Below are positions 13,065 to 39,819 of a DNA stretch of 64,000 nt, in pieces. Position 1 is the stretch's first letter. Every line of letters begins with the position of its first letter. Source of the stretch: Lamellibrachia satsuma. Lineage: Eukaryota; Annelida; Polychaeta; Sabellida; Siboglinidae. The notes below the pieces were generated by a model. That model did not search any database. It saw only the letters and a program-made list of their open reading frames with translations, and had not been told where the DNA came from. The position numbers were made by a program, and so were the translations under genes. The stretch is taken from contig BSQZ01000010.1 of the NCBI GenBank assembly GCA_033239005.1, forward strand, positions 10,387,001 through 10,451,000, in the 5' to 3' direction.

Positions 13065-13490
13065 TGCCTCAATTAAACTTCCTGGTGTATTACAGGTGAA
13101 TGTATGGCATAGTAAGTTTGGATATAGGAAGTTTAAGAAAAATGTTAAGCTGGTGATAGTGAAATGGTGGATTTTTAGATGATTTTAATAGGCAGAAGTA
13201 TGTTTGTGATTTTTTGGCCACTAGACACGTGTGCGCCGTAATGCGTGCCAATATATTATTGATAAAACTAAACATTGTCATTGTGACATTGACGGGTATC
13301 GCACATAGTACATACAGGCATATTACAAGAGTTAGAACTTCAACTGTCTAATTTTGACAAAACTCGACCAGCATGTCAGTGATGACAGCGGCTGGTAAAA
13401 ACTTTTAGAATTTTTGATGGTAACGTTTTCTTATAATCATGCAAAACGTTAACATGGCCACCTATAGGAAATGTAACTGTAGGCTGAATA
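13065..13490 (+). repeat. Dispersed repeat family, copy B
   Basis: This is the fullest copy in the window. It shares its head, the ATAGTAAGTTTGGATAT block, the GATGACAGCGGCTGGTAAAA block and its tail with copy A, and the middle segment around CCACTAGACACGTGTG with copy C. Confidence 0.75.
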
Positions 13491-15269
13491 CCTCCCAGGG
13501 CTACCATACGTCTACGGCACACTGTAGTCTACGCCACGGTCCGGAAATCGGAATCAATTAAAGTGGAATGTTGGACAGATCGCTACCATTTACTCACCCA
13601 GAAATAATCCGCAAAATGCAGTTTTCTTGTCATATTGACACAGTAGTAACGTCAATAGCCAATACCGTTAGTGTCGGCTGGTAATAGACTCAAAACCGAA
13701 TACTGTCAGACGTGCTTGGGTTTCGAGCACTATTTCAAGCCGCTCCCCAGATAAACAGGAAGTGGCTTTCTGCAACAACCTACCCTTGACTATCCAGGCT
13801 CCGCGCTGTGGCGCCACCGTATGTCGCACACATCTTTGCCTGGGTGCAGAGTGGTCACGGACCACAGACAGTTTTCCCATAGGCGACCATTATAACGTTA
13901 TTATGCCTACATTAAAAATTGATCCTAACATTTTTTTTAAACTTTCACAACACATGACAGACCCACTAAGACACCTGCTGTGTGAAATTCGTGAAAATGA
14001 CATACCTAATTTTCGCACAAATTGCTTCAATGCGTGACACCCCTGCATTTCTGCCATGAAATTCCCCGGTTTCCAAAATATGAGTACATCCTGCCTAATG
14101 GCCACTGTTTCCTTACGCAACAGGTATACCAACTGACAAATGGTATCATTCCAAAGGACAGATGCTACCATGGACAGAAATATCACAAATTAAATACACC
14201 CAAACTGAACAATTAATTTTTTCCTAGGGACTCTATGGATGGATGGATTCTGACTGTGATCCGGGCCCAGAGTGGGGTTCTCATTGTGACGGAAATTATG
14301 TATGCGCCCAGAATCTCGGTGCATACATAAGTAGTTAATTATGATCTCATCCGGGCATTTGGCTAATTTATAAAATATGAGTGACCTTTTATCAGTTTAT
14401 ACGATGCAATTCGAATTAACTGTAAACTTTGATTATATTGACACAACTGTCCGACTGAAAAGTTAAATCACGCAAAACAAGTTTTGTGTGTAGCATCTTG
14501 ATAATGACGCCGAGTGGCTGCTGGCGCTTCATGAGAACGATTACACAAAATGGTGTGGTGATAGTGGGTAACAACGAGACCACGCTTCTGCGGCCAGACT
14601 CTCTTCTCGGCGAATTCAGAAGGCGAACGAGAGTCAGATAAGTGAGACTAGCAACAACCAGGAGGTAACTTGTGTGCAAGACTACACTAACAACATTAAC
14701 GATATACCAGCATGTGTAAATGTACATTGCACATTGCATAGACGATGTACACGGGAAAGTATTATTTATCGAAGATTGTTTATATCGAATACATGTTTCA
14801 TTAATTAATAGGAATTAATATTCGTTATTAATCATGTGACTGGGATACTGCCTATATTCATATTCATTAGGTGGCACACCAAATAGCTAATATACGCGTG
14901 GTGGTGCCATTGGCGGTTGCTTTCGCGAATACCGGTAAATAAAACGCTGGTTCGTCACAGCGGTGGAGTATTCCTGTTAATAGTGTTATGTGCAGAGGTA
15001 TGAAGTTAAAGGAGGATGAAATTAGGAGGAAGAAGATTTTCCTGGTGGAGATAAAATAAAAGAAGGATTTCCGCTCACGCGCACCTTTTCTGTCGGCCAT
15101 GACAGCTGACCGCTGCTACCACATTAGCACACCATGCGCACACTGAACACTAGTGGTGGCTCCATCTACCATGATATATTGCATTCACCACATAGGCCAC
15201 AGACCCCAAATCACCGAAAGCACATTTATTCACTATATCAGCAGAGTCAGCACTATGACCGACTAATTC
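13491..15269. other. No gene recognised
   Basis: Intergenic. Overlapping frames near 13670-14200 on both strands show no recognisable domain. Confidence 0.4.
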
Positions 15270-15289
15270 AAGCGCTGGAAGCTGCACGT

Positions 15290-15700
15290 GGCTGAACCCC
15301 CAAAATATCAGTCATCGCCTTCAACCTGGACAAGAACGTCAGGTTCTGCATCACAAAGTTAGCTATGTCAGCAATGTGGTTGGTCCAAGGTACCTTGGCA
15401 TGACTTTGGACACCTTTCGGTCAGAGTGCCTGTACCAAGAGAACACTTCCAACGAAGTCAGATCCCGAGTTGTACTCATGAGAAAACACCCGGAATGTAA
15501 TTGGGGCAAACTTTCAGACTCTTCAAACTGCAACAATATCCCTGGTCCACTCTGCTGCAAAAGATATTGTGCTCCAGTATGGTCCCACGGCTCCCACACA
15601 AAACTCCTCGATCCCAAATCAAAACGCTGTTCGTGTCTGATCACAGAAGCGTTGAAATCGACACCAGTTTATTGCATGGCTTCCGGTCCTATTACACATC
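15290..15700 (+). pseudogene. LINE (Jockey/CR1-like) reverse-transcriptase remnant
   Basis: Plus-strand frames contain a YLGMTLDTFRS block near 15390 matching the family's (K/R)YLGVTLDRxLT motif. They continue with a RSRVVLMRKHPECNWG segment near 15460 and a YCAPVWSHGSHTKLLDPKSK segment near 15570-15625, matching the YCAPVWxxSxHTxxID motif near the polyprotein C-terminus. Frames shift between blocks. Much of it is readable from 15376 to 15720, suggesting moderate age. Confidence 0.75.
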
Positions 15701-18156
15701 CATCAACAATTAATAGATAAGGCGAGATACTCAAACATCCCATATCTGCAATCAGATCACCGCAAACACCAACATCTCGTTGCATGACGACCTGCTTAAC
15801 CACCACATATATACCAAGATTGAACTTCAGAACTCTACCTGGGACTGTGACAAGAACCTCTCCCTAACTATGTTATGCAGATTCCCAGTGGAGATCGACC
15901 TTTGTGGAGCGAATGAACCGCCATTAACAAAACACTCGTCACCAACCATACCGAAGAACCACCGGGTTTCGAAGGGATTGGTGCACATCCAACCCGTGCT
16001 CATCCTCAGGGAAGGTTGGGGGGTTCGAATGAACCTTTCTTTAGAGAATTTCTGTGAATTTTTTTTAGAACCGATGCTATCTAACACAATTAAAACCATA
16101 CGAAAGAAGATTTATCGTGATGTATGCACAGTAAGTTTGGTCAGTTCACATAAAAGCACCATCACCACCCTTTGATGCTGTGTAGGTTGTGAGGACATGC
16201 AACTTGTATTTAAGAACTTCATAATTTTTATTGTCGACGTCTTAAACCGTAAGCCTATTATAGCTGTGATCTTGAGCTTTTGGAAGCATGCGTGTATGCT
16301 TTTTCAGTTGGCAACTCAAATGTAATCGCTATGTGTACGTTTTTCACCGACAGGTGGCAACACTTTTTGTGGACATCTGGCATCTGAAAAATCGTGATGA
16401 TGCCTCTCGATCCCTCTCCCCGCCATAAAAATGGGCCCCACGCCACCACTTGCAGTGGACGTCATCTGCAGTTCTCCAGTAGCCACCAGCATTGTTGTTG
16501 AGCAGGTAGTAATTCCACCTGCCCCAGTCTTCCCTACAGATCTTAAAAAAATAATATGATGTTGGACATGAAGTAGTACTAAGAATGCGAGAGCTTAGCC
16601 AGCCTTCTACAACCTTTTCTAGTACCCTGGAAATAAAGTTTAGATACTAGGTATAAAACTATTACTCTTTACCGAAATAATTTCCATCAACATATACTTT
16701 AATTCATATGCATTGTTGTTTATTTAATTTCTTATTGTGGACTATATGGTCTTGCTACGATTTATGTTAAAATTAATCTTGGATGTTCTATGTTTTCTAT
16801 TCTATCGCTTATCATATACAGCATGTGAGATTATTTTGGTTTTGGTTTACAAGATTGAACGAGATTGAGCAAGGATGCCATCCAAAACAACACAATCCAG
16901 TGGATATGGAAGCCATTGGTTTGTCGACGGTGCAACAAATGTAAAATGTTAAAATGTAAACATTATCATTTACACATCGTTTATTCGAATTAATACTGTA
17001 TTTATATTTTAAAGGTGCTTAATCAAATAAATTTTGTTTATCTCATTTCAAATTAAGTTTGCGAAAAACCAAACCTACAGCTAGTATATTCACTACAACA
17101 TGCTAGCTCTTTCGTGCAACTTGTGTATGTAGTTTTTATGAAATCATCAAACAAACAATTAATTTAGTTAATGCTTGTTCAAGCATTTACTGAGGTGAAT
17201 ATCGAAATGCTGAAAAATCACGATTTTTATCCTTGGTGAAATGCTGTAACTTTGTCATGCGAGTGGCGAGAGGATGGAAGTCACGTCCATGGTCAGCATG
17301 CATTGACCCACACGTACAGTGTGTACCATTTTGGGTATCCACTATTTTGATCCATCATATTTGGACACCAATGAACCGGATTTGCAATAGCCTGAATAGG
17401 CGAAATCAGTCGAGGAAGCAGTTTTAAATACATTACAAGTTAATGCGAATATTGTTTTAGGTCATATATAAGTTGACGATGTGAATGCATTCTGCAGACC
17501 GGTTCGTGACTAAAGTTAAATTACTACTAGACCACTAGCTTATTCTAAAGCGACTGGTTATCTGGGTGAGTTATAATTATTACTAAATTGCCTGTCTGGA
17601 TTACTTGCCTAGATCTTTGGGTTCTAATACAATATATAATGACTTAATTGTAAATAAAGCTTTTTTGTATGAATTTTCCTTTGGCGCAATCATAATGCAT
17701 CGATCTTTCGGTTCTTGAAAAACTGCTAGTTCCTCCCATCCCTCACCTCGACGCCCATAATAATTATCTACCAATACCTAGCATAAAAAGTCGTGTTTGG
17801 CATTCCATAGTCAATCCTATCCAGATGCCACACGATTATGTTTCCCATTATCGATAGCTCGATTAATTAGTTATGTGATATTGACTCAAATTGGCGCGTG
17901 AAGGCCTAATAAGTTACACTTTTATTACTATGGAAAATCTAGTTATTATTTGATATTCTTAATATGACATAATTGTGCTTGTATGAAAAATAAAGGTGAA
18001 TTATACTGTGCACTATATTATACGCGCATTGATCAGCATAAATTACGACCTCATCACCATCTTTGCAACTGCACCGAAGAAAGAGAAGTGTTTTGCGCAA
18101 ATGCGAAGGTGATGCTTCGCGGTTTTTTAATGAGATACGCCGGTGCATAGTGAAAA
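15701..18156. other. Sequence upstream of OGT; no gene recognised
   Basis: No convincing exon or transposon. The OGT promoter and any 5' untranslated exon should lie at the 3' end of this stretch, but I could not identify a TATA box or initiator with confidence. Confidence 0.4.
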
Positions 18157-34158
<16,002 letters not shown>

Positions 34159-34725
34159 GATAATATTACTGCCTGAAGCCGACTTTTATGCGTTTATTGA
34201 TTGTCGGAAACACTTTGTTGATGGTTTACCCACCTAAACTATTTACAAGTGACGTAGCAGTATCGTCTTATGCATATAATTTAGTTGAGATGACGATCTG
34301 CTTATATTTCGCTGAGGTATACCATGTCTTGTTCCACATTAAAAATAAGGTTTGCATAAGCTATGAATCCCTATGATAAAGACCATTGTATTGTAAATGA
34401 TCCAATTCAGGGGTAGGAAATGGTGTCGACAACTGTTGGCACGGTTGATTTAGTATTTATACTTTGTGTCGATTGTGTGTGTTCCTGTGTTTGGGCATGA
34501 CTGGGCACTGTGTCGAACCGAGATAATGTCCAAAGCTGATGTATATACAAATAGCTACATAAATGTTTTGTATAGTTACGGTTAGTGTATGACCAGTCGT
34601 TATCGCGGACAGCTGACTTTTCTTGTCCTGCAAGTTGGAGCTGATACATTACGAGCCATGATCGCACAACAGCTGTGTTAGTTTAATCAGAACACAGAAT
34701 AAATGGTTGGAATATTTATTGTTGA
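34159..34725 (+). other. ogt: OGT 3' untranslated region (proximal)
   Basis: Non-coding sequence from the stop to a likely polyadenylation site. Longer transcripts are possible: an AATTAAA-type signal followed by a GT-rich stretch lies at about 35620-35660. Confidence 0.6.
34698..34703 (+). terminator. ogt: AATAAA polyadenylation signal for OGT
   Basis: First AATAAA on the plus strand after the OGT stop, about 540 nt downstream, followed by a T/GT-rich stretch (TGTTGATTTGTACAGTATG). Confidence 0.6.
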
Positions 34726-35916
34726 TTTGTACAGTATGTTTGATTAATTCCTTTGGAATGTAGTTGTACACAAATTAGTTAATGGTCACCACATATTTTG
34801 TTGGTAGAGCATAACATATGAAATATGTAGCACGACTGTGCTAAACTTCGGTTTTGATTCTCTTGTAAGACTGGAACGTACTTGGTTTCAGCACTGTAGA
34901 CGCATTAGAGATGTCATTGTATCGCCCACGACAACAACTTTTAAATGCAAATTTTTTTGTCGCACACAAGTCTGAGGAGAGTATGTACATTATTTTGTGT
35001 CGACTGATATCGCATTGCCATAGGAATCTTGTGCGAGCTGAACATGTAAATTGTGTTTCAGTAGTGTTTACTGTACGTGTAAATATTCTTGCTGGTATTG
35101 TAATCTCTGCCATTGTCAATACTGTTACTTTCAAAATTTAGATAGTTGATCATTGCAGTGGATATACTGATTTCTTTGCGCTGAGTTGATATATGATGTT
35201 TGCTAGAATAATTATGAACAATCTTGGTGAGTGGATCACTAAGGCTTTGTTTTTTAGACTATTGAAGGTAATTCCAGTTGCAAATTTGTTTGGCATGTAA
35301 AAGTGTTGTCATTTACTGAAACACAATTATCATATTGGATTAAGTATGTGTCATTGTTCACAAGTCTGTAGCTGTGTAGTTAGTTCACACGTGTCGCCTT
35401 GTAGTTCATACACATCTGTCGCTGTGTCCACCTTGTGGGATGGGTTTCACTTGTATATAAACTGTTGTGTAGGTTTTGTTGTCAAGATCATATAATTAGT
35501 TGACCTTTGCATGTGCTCTTTGGCTCTGTCCGACGTGATGAATAGACCCTCAAATTAACGGAGTCAACATAAATATATATATACCTTTGTTATTTTGATC
35601 ATAATGTGTGTATGAGAAACAATTAAACTCTGATTTGTGATGTTCACGTGTGTTCTGTGTACTCCTTAATTTCAACTTGCTCCATAATTTCATGTTATAT
35701 CGGATGAATCATACAGCTAACAAACCCAATCATCTTGTATTGTTATGGGGATGTCCTGCAGGAGGGGTTGATTTTTTTATATAAAACACGATTGAATTTG
35801 CTGATGTATATTCATCCTTTTCTCGTATTTAAGTCAACATTACGTTTTTTTCTTTGTTACGCTCAGCAACTCTCAGAAGTAAGAGAATGAGATTAAACAA
35901 ATTAAATTGAAACCAC
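34726..35916. other. OGT downstream sequence; no gene recognised
   Basis: May include an extended OGT 3' UTR. No coding features seen. Confidence 0.4.
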
Positions 35917-36735
35917 CAGACCTGGGGCGATTCAAACTCCGGAATCGGAATCAAAGGAGTGGAATGGAATCGGAGTCAGAATCATTTGGAGTGGAGTTGC
36001 AATCGGACGCACATTGAGTGGAATCGAAATTGTCATGCACGTGGGCCATGGCTAATTGCAATTTACTTTTATTGGTATCTCACTGCTCGCTGGTCAGTCA
36101 CTGCTAGTGTTTGCTCAGAAAAACCACAGATCATTTTGAAGGATTAAATCCTTTGGTTTTATTATCAGTTTGTCAGAAGAATCTTCATATGCCTGGTTCA
36201 GATATGGCCTGGTCATGCCTAGACAATGGCTAATTGCAATTTACTTTTACTGATTTCTCACTGCTAGTGTTTGCACATAATCATACAAACCGTTTTAAAG
36301 GATTAAATCAGTTGGTTGTATTCAGTCATGCTTGCATCCTACCCTTTGAAATATAGTTGTGAATTGCCTACGGTTGGTCAACTGCACAGTTTGTCAGAAG
36401 AGCTGATATGCCTTGTCACACCTGAAATTCAACCAATTCATGCCATAATACCTGCGATGTGTAATTGTATACATAATCATAGCGTTCGCGAAACCGATCG
36501 GAATCAAATGTTGTGCTGGAGCCAGAATCGGAATCAAAAGTTGTACTGGAGTCGGAATCGTACTGAGACAACTGGAGTTGGAATCGGAATCACAAAAGTT
36601 TGGTGGATTCGGAATCGAACCGAGACAACCGGAGTTGGAATCGGAATCGAAAAAAGGTCTGCTGGATTCGGAATCGGAATCGAAAAAAGGTCTGCTGGAT
36701 TCGGAATCGTTGAAGCGGAATCGAACCAAGGTCTG
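35917..36735. mobile_element. Non-autonomous hAT-type element with GGAATC-repeat interior
   Basis: Begins CAGACCTGGGGCGATTC and ends with the inverted counterpart GAACCAAGGTCTG, so the terminal CAGACCT and an inner CGATTC are shared. Both subterminal zones (about 35940-36020 and 36495-36725) are dominated by GGAATC-type hexamers. Between them a segment beginning TGGCTAATTGCAATTTACTT is tandemly repeated at about 36047 and 36228. The 8-bp flanks GAAACCAC and CCAGTCAC agree at only four positions, so a target duplication is not secure. No transposase is encoded. Confidence 0.65.
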
Positions 36736-37393
36736 CCAGTCACATCTCTATAGTTACAGTTGATATAATTGTGTACTGCAGAATGGTATATATATAACGG
36801 AGGTGCGCCATCCACTCCACCTCGTTAGTAAAGGTGCCATTGTTTGGGATGAACAAGAAATTAATGTTTTATCTGTTACAAAAATGCTAAAAAAATTTAA
36901 TGAACAAGTTTTTTCAGTTGTAGATTATATTTTGCTACGGAACATTGTTGTTAGAAAGTCTGCGGAAATGCTTTCATATAATTGCCCAAACTAATCATTT
37001 ATCCAACATATTAAATTGAAAAGTGTAAAAGAATTGTTAGAACATTCTACTGAGTCTGAGTGATAGATTAGACGGCTAAACTTCCACAACGTTCGTTAAT
37101 GATAGTCCTTGCCCTTGGGCCTGGCTTGGAGGCAGACTATGATGATTTAGATGGCAATATGTTTCACTGTTCCCGATAATATGCATATTTTATTTAGTCA
37201 AACATATTTGAGTTAATATACTGAGTGCATATTGGTGTTGTAATAACTAACCTTATATATAAGTAATCTAGATCTAAGTCAAAATCTTCAGCAAATCGAA
37301 AGGACGTTGTTAAAACAACAATTATAAGTAGAGAAGCCACTCAACCAGCCTGCATAATCGACTCTATCGATCAGAAGGTTAATCATTATCAAC
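36736..37393. other. No gene recognised
   Basis: AT-rich sequence between the hAT-like element and the LTR retrotransposon. Confidence 0.4.
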
Positions 37394-37875
37394 ACGTTGT
37401 AAGGTTTGGTCAGCCTAAAATTGTAAGAACAGAGATAGTGGTCATTGCAGACATATTTAATCAATGATTTAACGCTAGCATAAAGAAAACCCAGGTTGAT
37501 ACAACTTATGTAAGGCAAACTAGTTTCTGGCCAGTTTGCAGCTTTGCTTATTGTTTAGTATACACAGTAGGGAGGGGTAGAGTCGCCCCGACTGTAATAA
37601 TAACTGGACTGTCAAACGGGAGAAATGTTTACCCGATTTAGAATGCAGGCCATGAGAAACTAGTTTAGTTGGCAACTGACCGTCCCCAAGGACACAAGAA
37701 GGTCTCCAGTCCTGGGGAGGTTCAGAAGGTGACCCGATACCTTGCATACGACGGTCATTTCCAGCATGTACGGGGATGACGGTTGTATATGGACATCGGC
37801 CAATAACGGCTTTCTCGATTTCCTAAAATGGTTAACCGCGCCTCCACTGAGGCGGGGTTCTTCAGAAAGCTCTGG

Positions 37876-37883
37876 TATAAATA
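37876..37883 (+). promoter_or_regulatory. LTR TATA box
   Basis: TATAAATA in the 5' LTR; the matching copy is at 45061-45068. Transcription would start roughly 25-30 bp downstream. Confidence 0.6.
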
Positions 37884-38106
37884 GGCCAGAAATAGACTCA
37901 TAAAGCAACGGGTGCGCGCGATCTAAATTACCACGCAGCTCGTTCAATTTGGACTAAAAATTATCGGCAAGGATGGGCCACGCCGGCCCATACCTACCTT
38001 ACCATTAGAAAACTAAATTTATTGAAGACTTTTAAATGTTAAATGGGAGACACAAGAACAGTGGTAGAGAGACCAGTCTATGTTGTACGATCTACACTTC
38101 TGCGTT

Positions 38107-38112
38107 AATAAA
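38107..38112 (+). terminator. LTR polyadenylation signal
   Basis: AATAAA in the 5' LTR; the functional counterpart in the 3' LTR is at 45292-45297. Confidence 0.6.
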
Positions 38113-38278
38113 ATCTTGCGAACCTGGAAGATGCGTTCACGGCTTATTATACCGATCTGATCGTCTGCGGTATTATCAGTAAGCAGCTAGACGATCTGGC
38201 GAGCGACAAAGACAATTACTACACAACTGTGAGTATTCTCAACGAATGCACGCGCCCTTAAGAGAAGCGAGAATCTTA

Positions 38279-38544
38279 CACTGGCGAGACGCACCAGCGA
38301 TTTTTTTAACGCACAAGACTGTTAAAACGTACACTGGCGAGACGCACCAGCGATTTTTTAACGCACAAGACTGTTAAAACGTACACTGGCGAGACGCACC
38401 AGCGATTTTTTTAACGCACAAGACTGTTAAAACGTACACTGGCGAGACGCACGACCGATTTTTTTAACGCACAATGCTTTTAAACGTACACTGGCGAGAG
38501 GCACCAGCGATTTTTTTAACGTTCAAGACTGTTAAAACGTACAC
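38279..38544 (+). repeat. Leader tandem array, about five 52-53-bp units each with a primer-site-like core
   Basis: Units have TGGCGAGACGCACC-type cores at 38282, 38335, 38387, 38440 and 38492, separated by a T-run and AACGCACAAGACTG. Divergent further copies appear near 38647-38685 and 38685-38715. The first core starts one base after the LTR, where the tRNA primer-binding site belongs. Confidence 0.85.
38282..38299 (+). other. Candidate primer-binding site
   Basis: TGGCGAGACGCACCAGCG begins one base after the LTR end. A TGG start complements the CCA of a tRNA 3' end, as in most LTR elements. I did not assign the tRNA. Confidence 0.55.
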
Positions 38545-38826
38545 TGACTAGTGTCCAGAGACTTTCCAATGAACCATTGACGTTGTGTGCACTGTCACGA
38601 TGCTGACGAACCACCACCGAATTACAGAATGTAAAGTACGTCGTTTCAACGTACCGTATGGCACACCACCTACGATTTTTTTACTTATAACTTCGTTCAG
38701 ACGTACATTGGCGCTGAGCCAACGTGAAACTGACAGTGATGTCACCGAATATTGACTGACTCCATGATTGACTTTTACTACGTAAAACGTGTATTTGCTA
38801 CGTGACGATCAAAACACACACACACG

Positions 38827-39819
38827 ATGGATCCAGCACAATTTCAAAACTATACGATCGGACTTGCTCAGCAGGAAACGGAACGTCGTGCTATCCAAAC
38901 CACCCGTGAACAAATACGTGATTTAATCAGACAAACACAGACTTGTGATGGTTCCTCTACATCGGCAGTACGTAATTGGATCCGTGAAGTGACTTTAGCT
39001 TTTAATCAAGTCGGTGCAGCCAGCATCATCGAAATAGCGTCTAAAACTGTCTCTGGTCCGCTCCGATTTGAGTTGGAACGTTTCATCGAAAGAACAATAG
39101 CGGCAAATCAAATCGGCCGAGCCGCCATTCCATGGCCAGACTTGCGTGATCATTTGGCTAGCAACTTTCTTAACATCGACGAAACCGCTGCATTACGAGA
39201 CGAACTTGACAAGGTGCGTCAGAGCGCGTACGAACCCACGCAACAGTTTGTCCGACGCTTCCGAGACATTAGTGACATTTGCTACCCAAGCGGCTTACGA
39301 AATCCCGACCAAGAATCCGTTCTGATCCGTACATTTGCCCGAGGGTTAACATCTGATAGCCTCGCACGACAGCTGATCGAACAGGCAGCGCCTACTTCGC
39401 TTGACGAAGCGATTACAGCTACAATACGGTTCTGTGAACGTAACGACGCGTATAGCCGCCTGGGACGAAACGAATCGCCGATGGAAATAGGAGCCGCCAA
39501 CGTCTCCAACTGCAAGACAACGGAGCCCCTGGTTGCGATGGTCGACTCACTGGCTTCCACGGTTCAAAAGCTGGCAACGAAGCTGGCGAAGATCGAGGCC
39601 AGACACGACCCACGCCCCCCGCCGACAACCGCCCGTCGCTACATGCCGACGCCTGGCCGTGAGAACGACAGACGCGTGCCTCGTGACGCCGCCCGCCGGA
39701 CGATATCGTGTTTCCATTGTGGGAAACTTGGACATTATGCTCGTGTTTGTCGACTGCGCAACAGACATTCTCAGCCGTCGGGAAACGGGGTTGCGCCTCA
39801 GGTGTCACAAGCGAGGTAA
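38827..39819 (+). CDS. gag: Gag polyprotein (330 aa)
   Basis: Forms the virus-like particle that packages the element RNA. The N-terminal two thirds is a capsid-like helical region (for example QQFVRRFRDISDICYPSG around residue 140-155), and the C-terminus holds one CCHC zinc knuckle at about residues 297-310, C-F-H-C-x4-H-x4-C, preceded by a basic Arg/Pro-rich stretch. ATG at 38827 is the first in frame after the leader. The stop at 39817-39819 lies past the frameshift site, so gag alone and gag-pol would both be made. Confidence 0.9.
   Translation: MDPAQFQNYTIGLAQQETERRAIQTTREQIRDLIRQTQTCDGSSTSAVRNWIREVTLAFNQVGAASIIEIASKTVSGPLRFELERFIERTIAANQIGRAAIPWPDLRDHLASNFLNIDETAALRDELDKVRQSAYEPTQQFVRRFRDISDICYPSGLRNPDQESVLIRTFARGLTSDSLARQLIEQAAPTSLDEAITATIRFCERNDAYSRLGRNESPMEIGAANVSNCKTTEPLVAMVDSLASTVQKLATKLAKIEARHDPRPPPTTARRYMPTPGRENDRRVPRDAARRTISCFHCGKLGHYARVCRLRNRHSQPSGNGVAPQVSQAR
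39780..39786 (+). promoter_or_regulatory. -1 ribosomal frameshift heptamer G GGA AAC
   Basis: The heptamer is in the correct gag register (gag codons GGA at 39781 and AAC at 39784), 30 nt before the gag stop. Slipping back one base enters exactly the frame that encodes protease. GGGAAAC is an established retroviral slippery sequence. A short downstream hairpin, CCTC with GAGG at about 39796-39818, is possible. Confidence 0.8.

Larger units (their letters stand above)
37398..38280 (+). repeat. 5' LTR (883 bp)
   Basis: Runs from TGTAAGGTTTGG to GAATCTTACA. Contains TATAAATA at 37876-37883 (candidate U3 promoter) and AATAAA at 38107-38112 (polyadenylation signal), which places R roughly between them. 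It differs from the 3' LTR by one extra G near 37574-37577. Confidence 0.97.

Noticed and set aside
36316..36815. Overlapping frames on both strands around 36.3-36.8 kb
   Set aside because: They translate GGAATC simple repeats of the hAT-like element and have no domain.
37660..37947. 95-codon minus-strand frame inside the 5' LTR, repeated at 44845-45132
   Set aside because: Both copies are identical only because the LTRs are; antisense to U3 with no domain.
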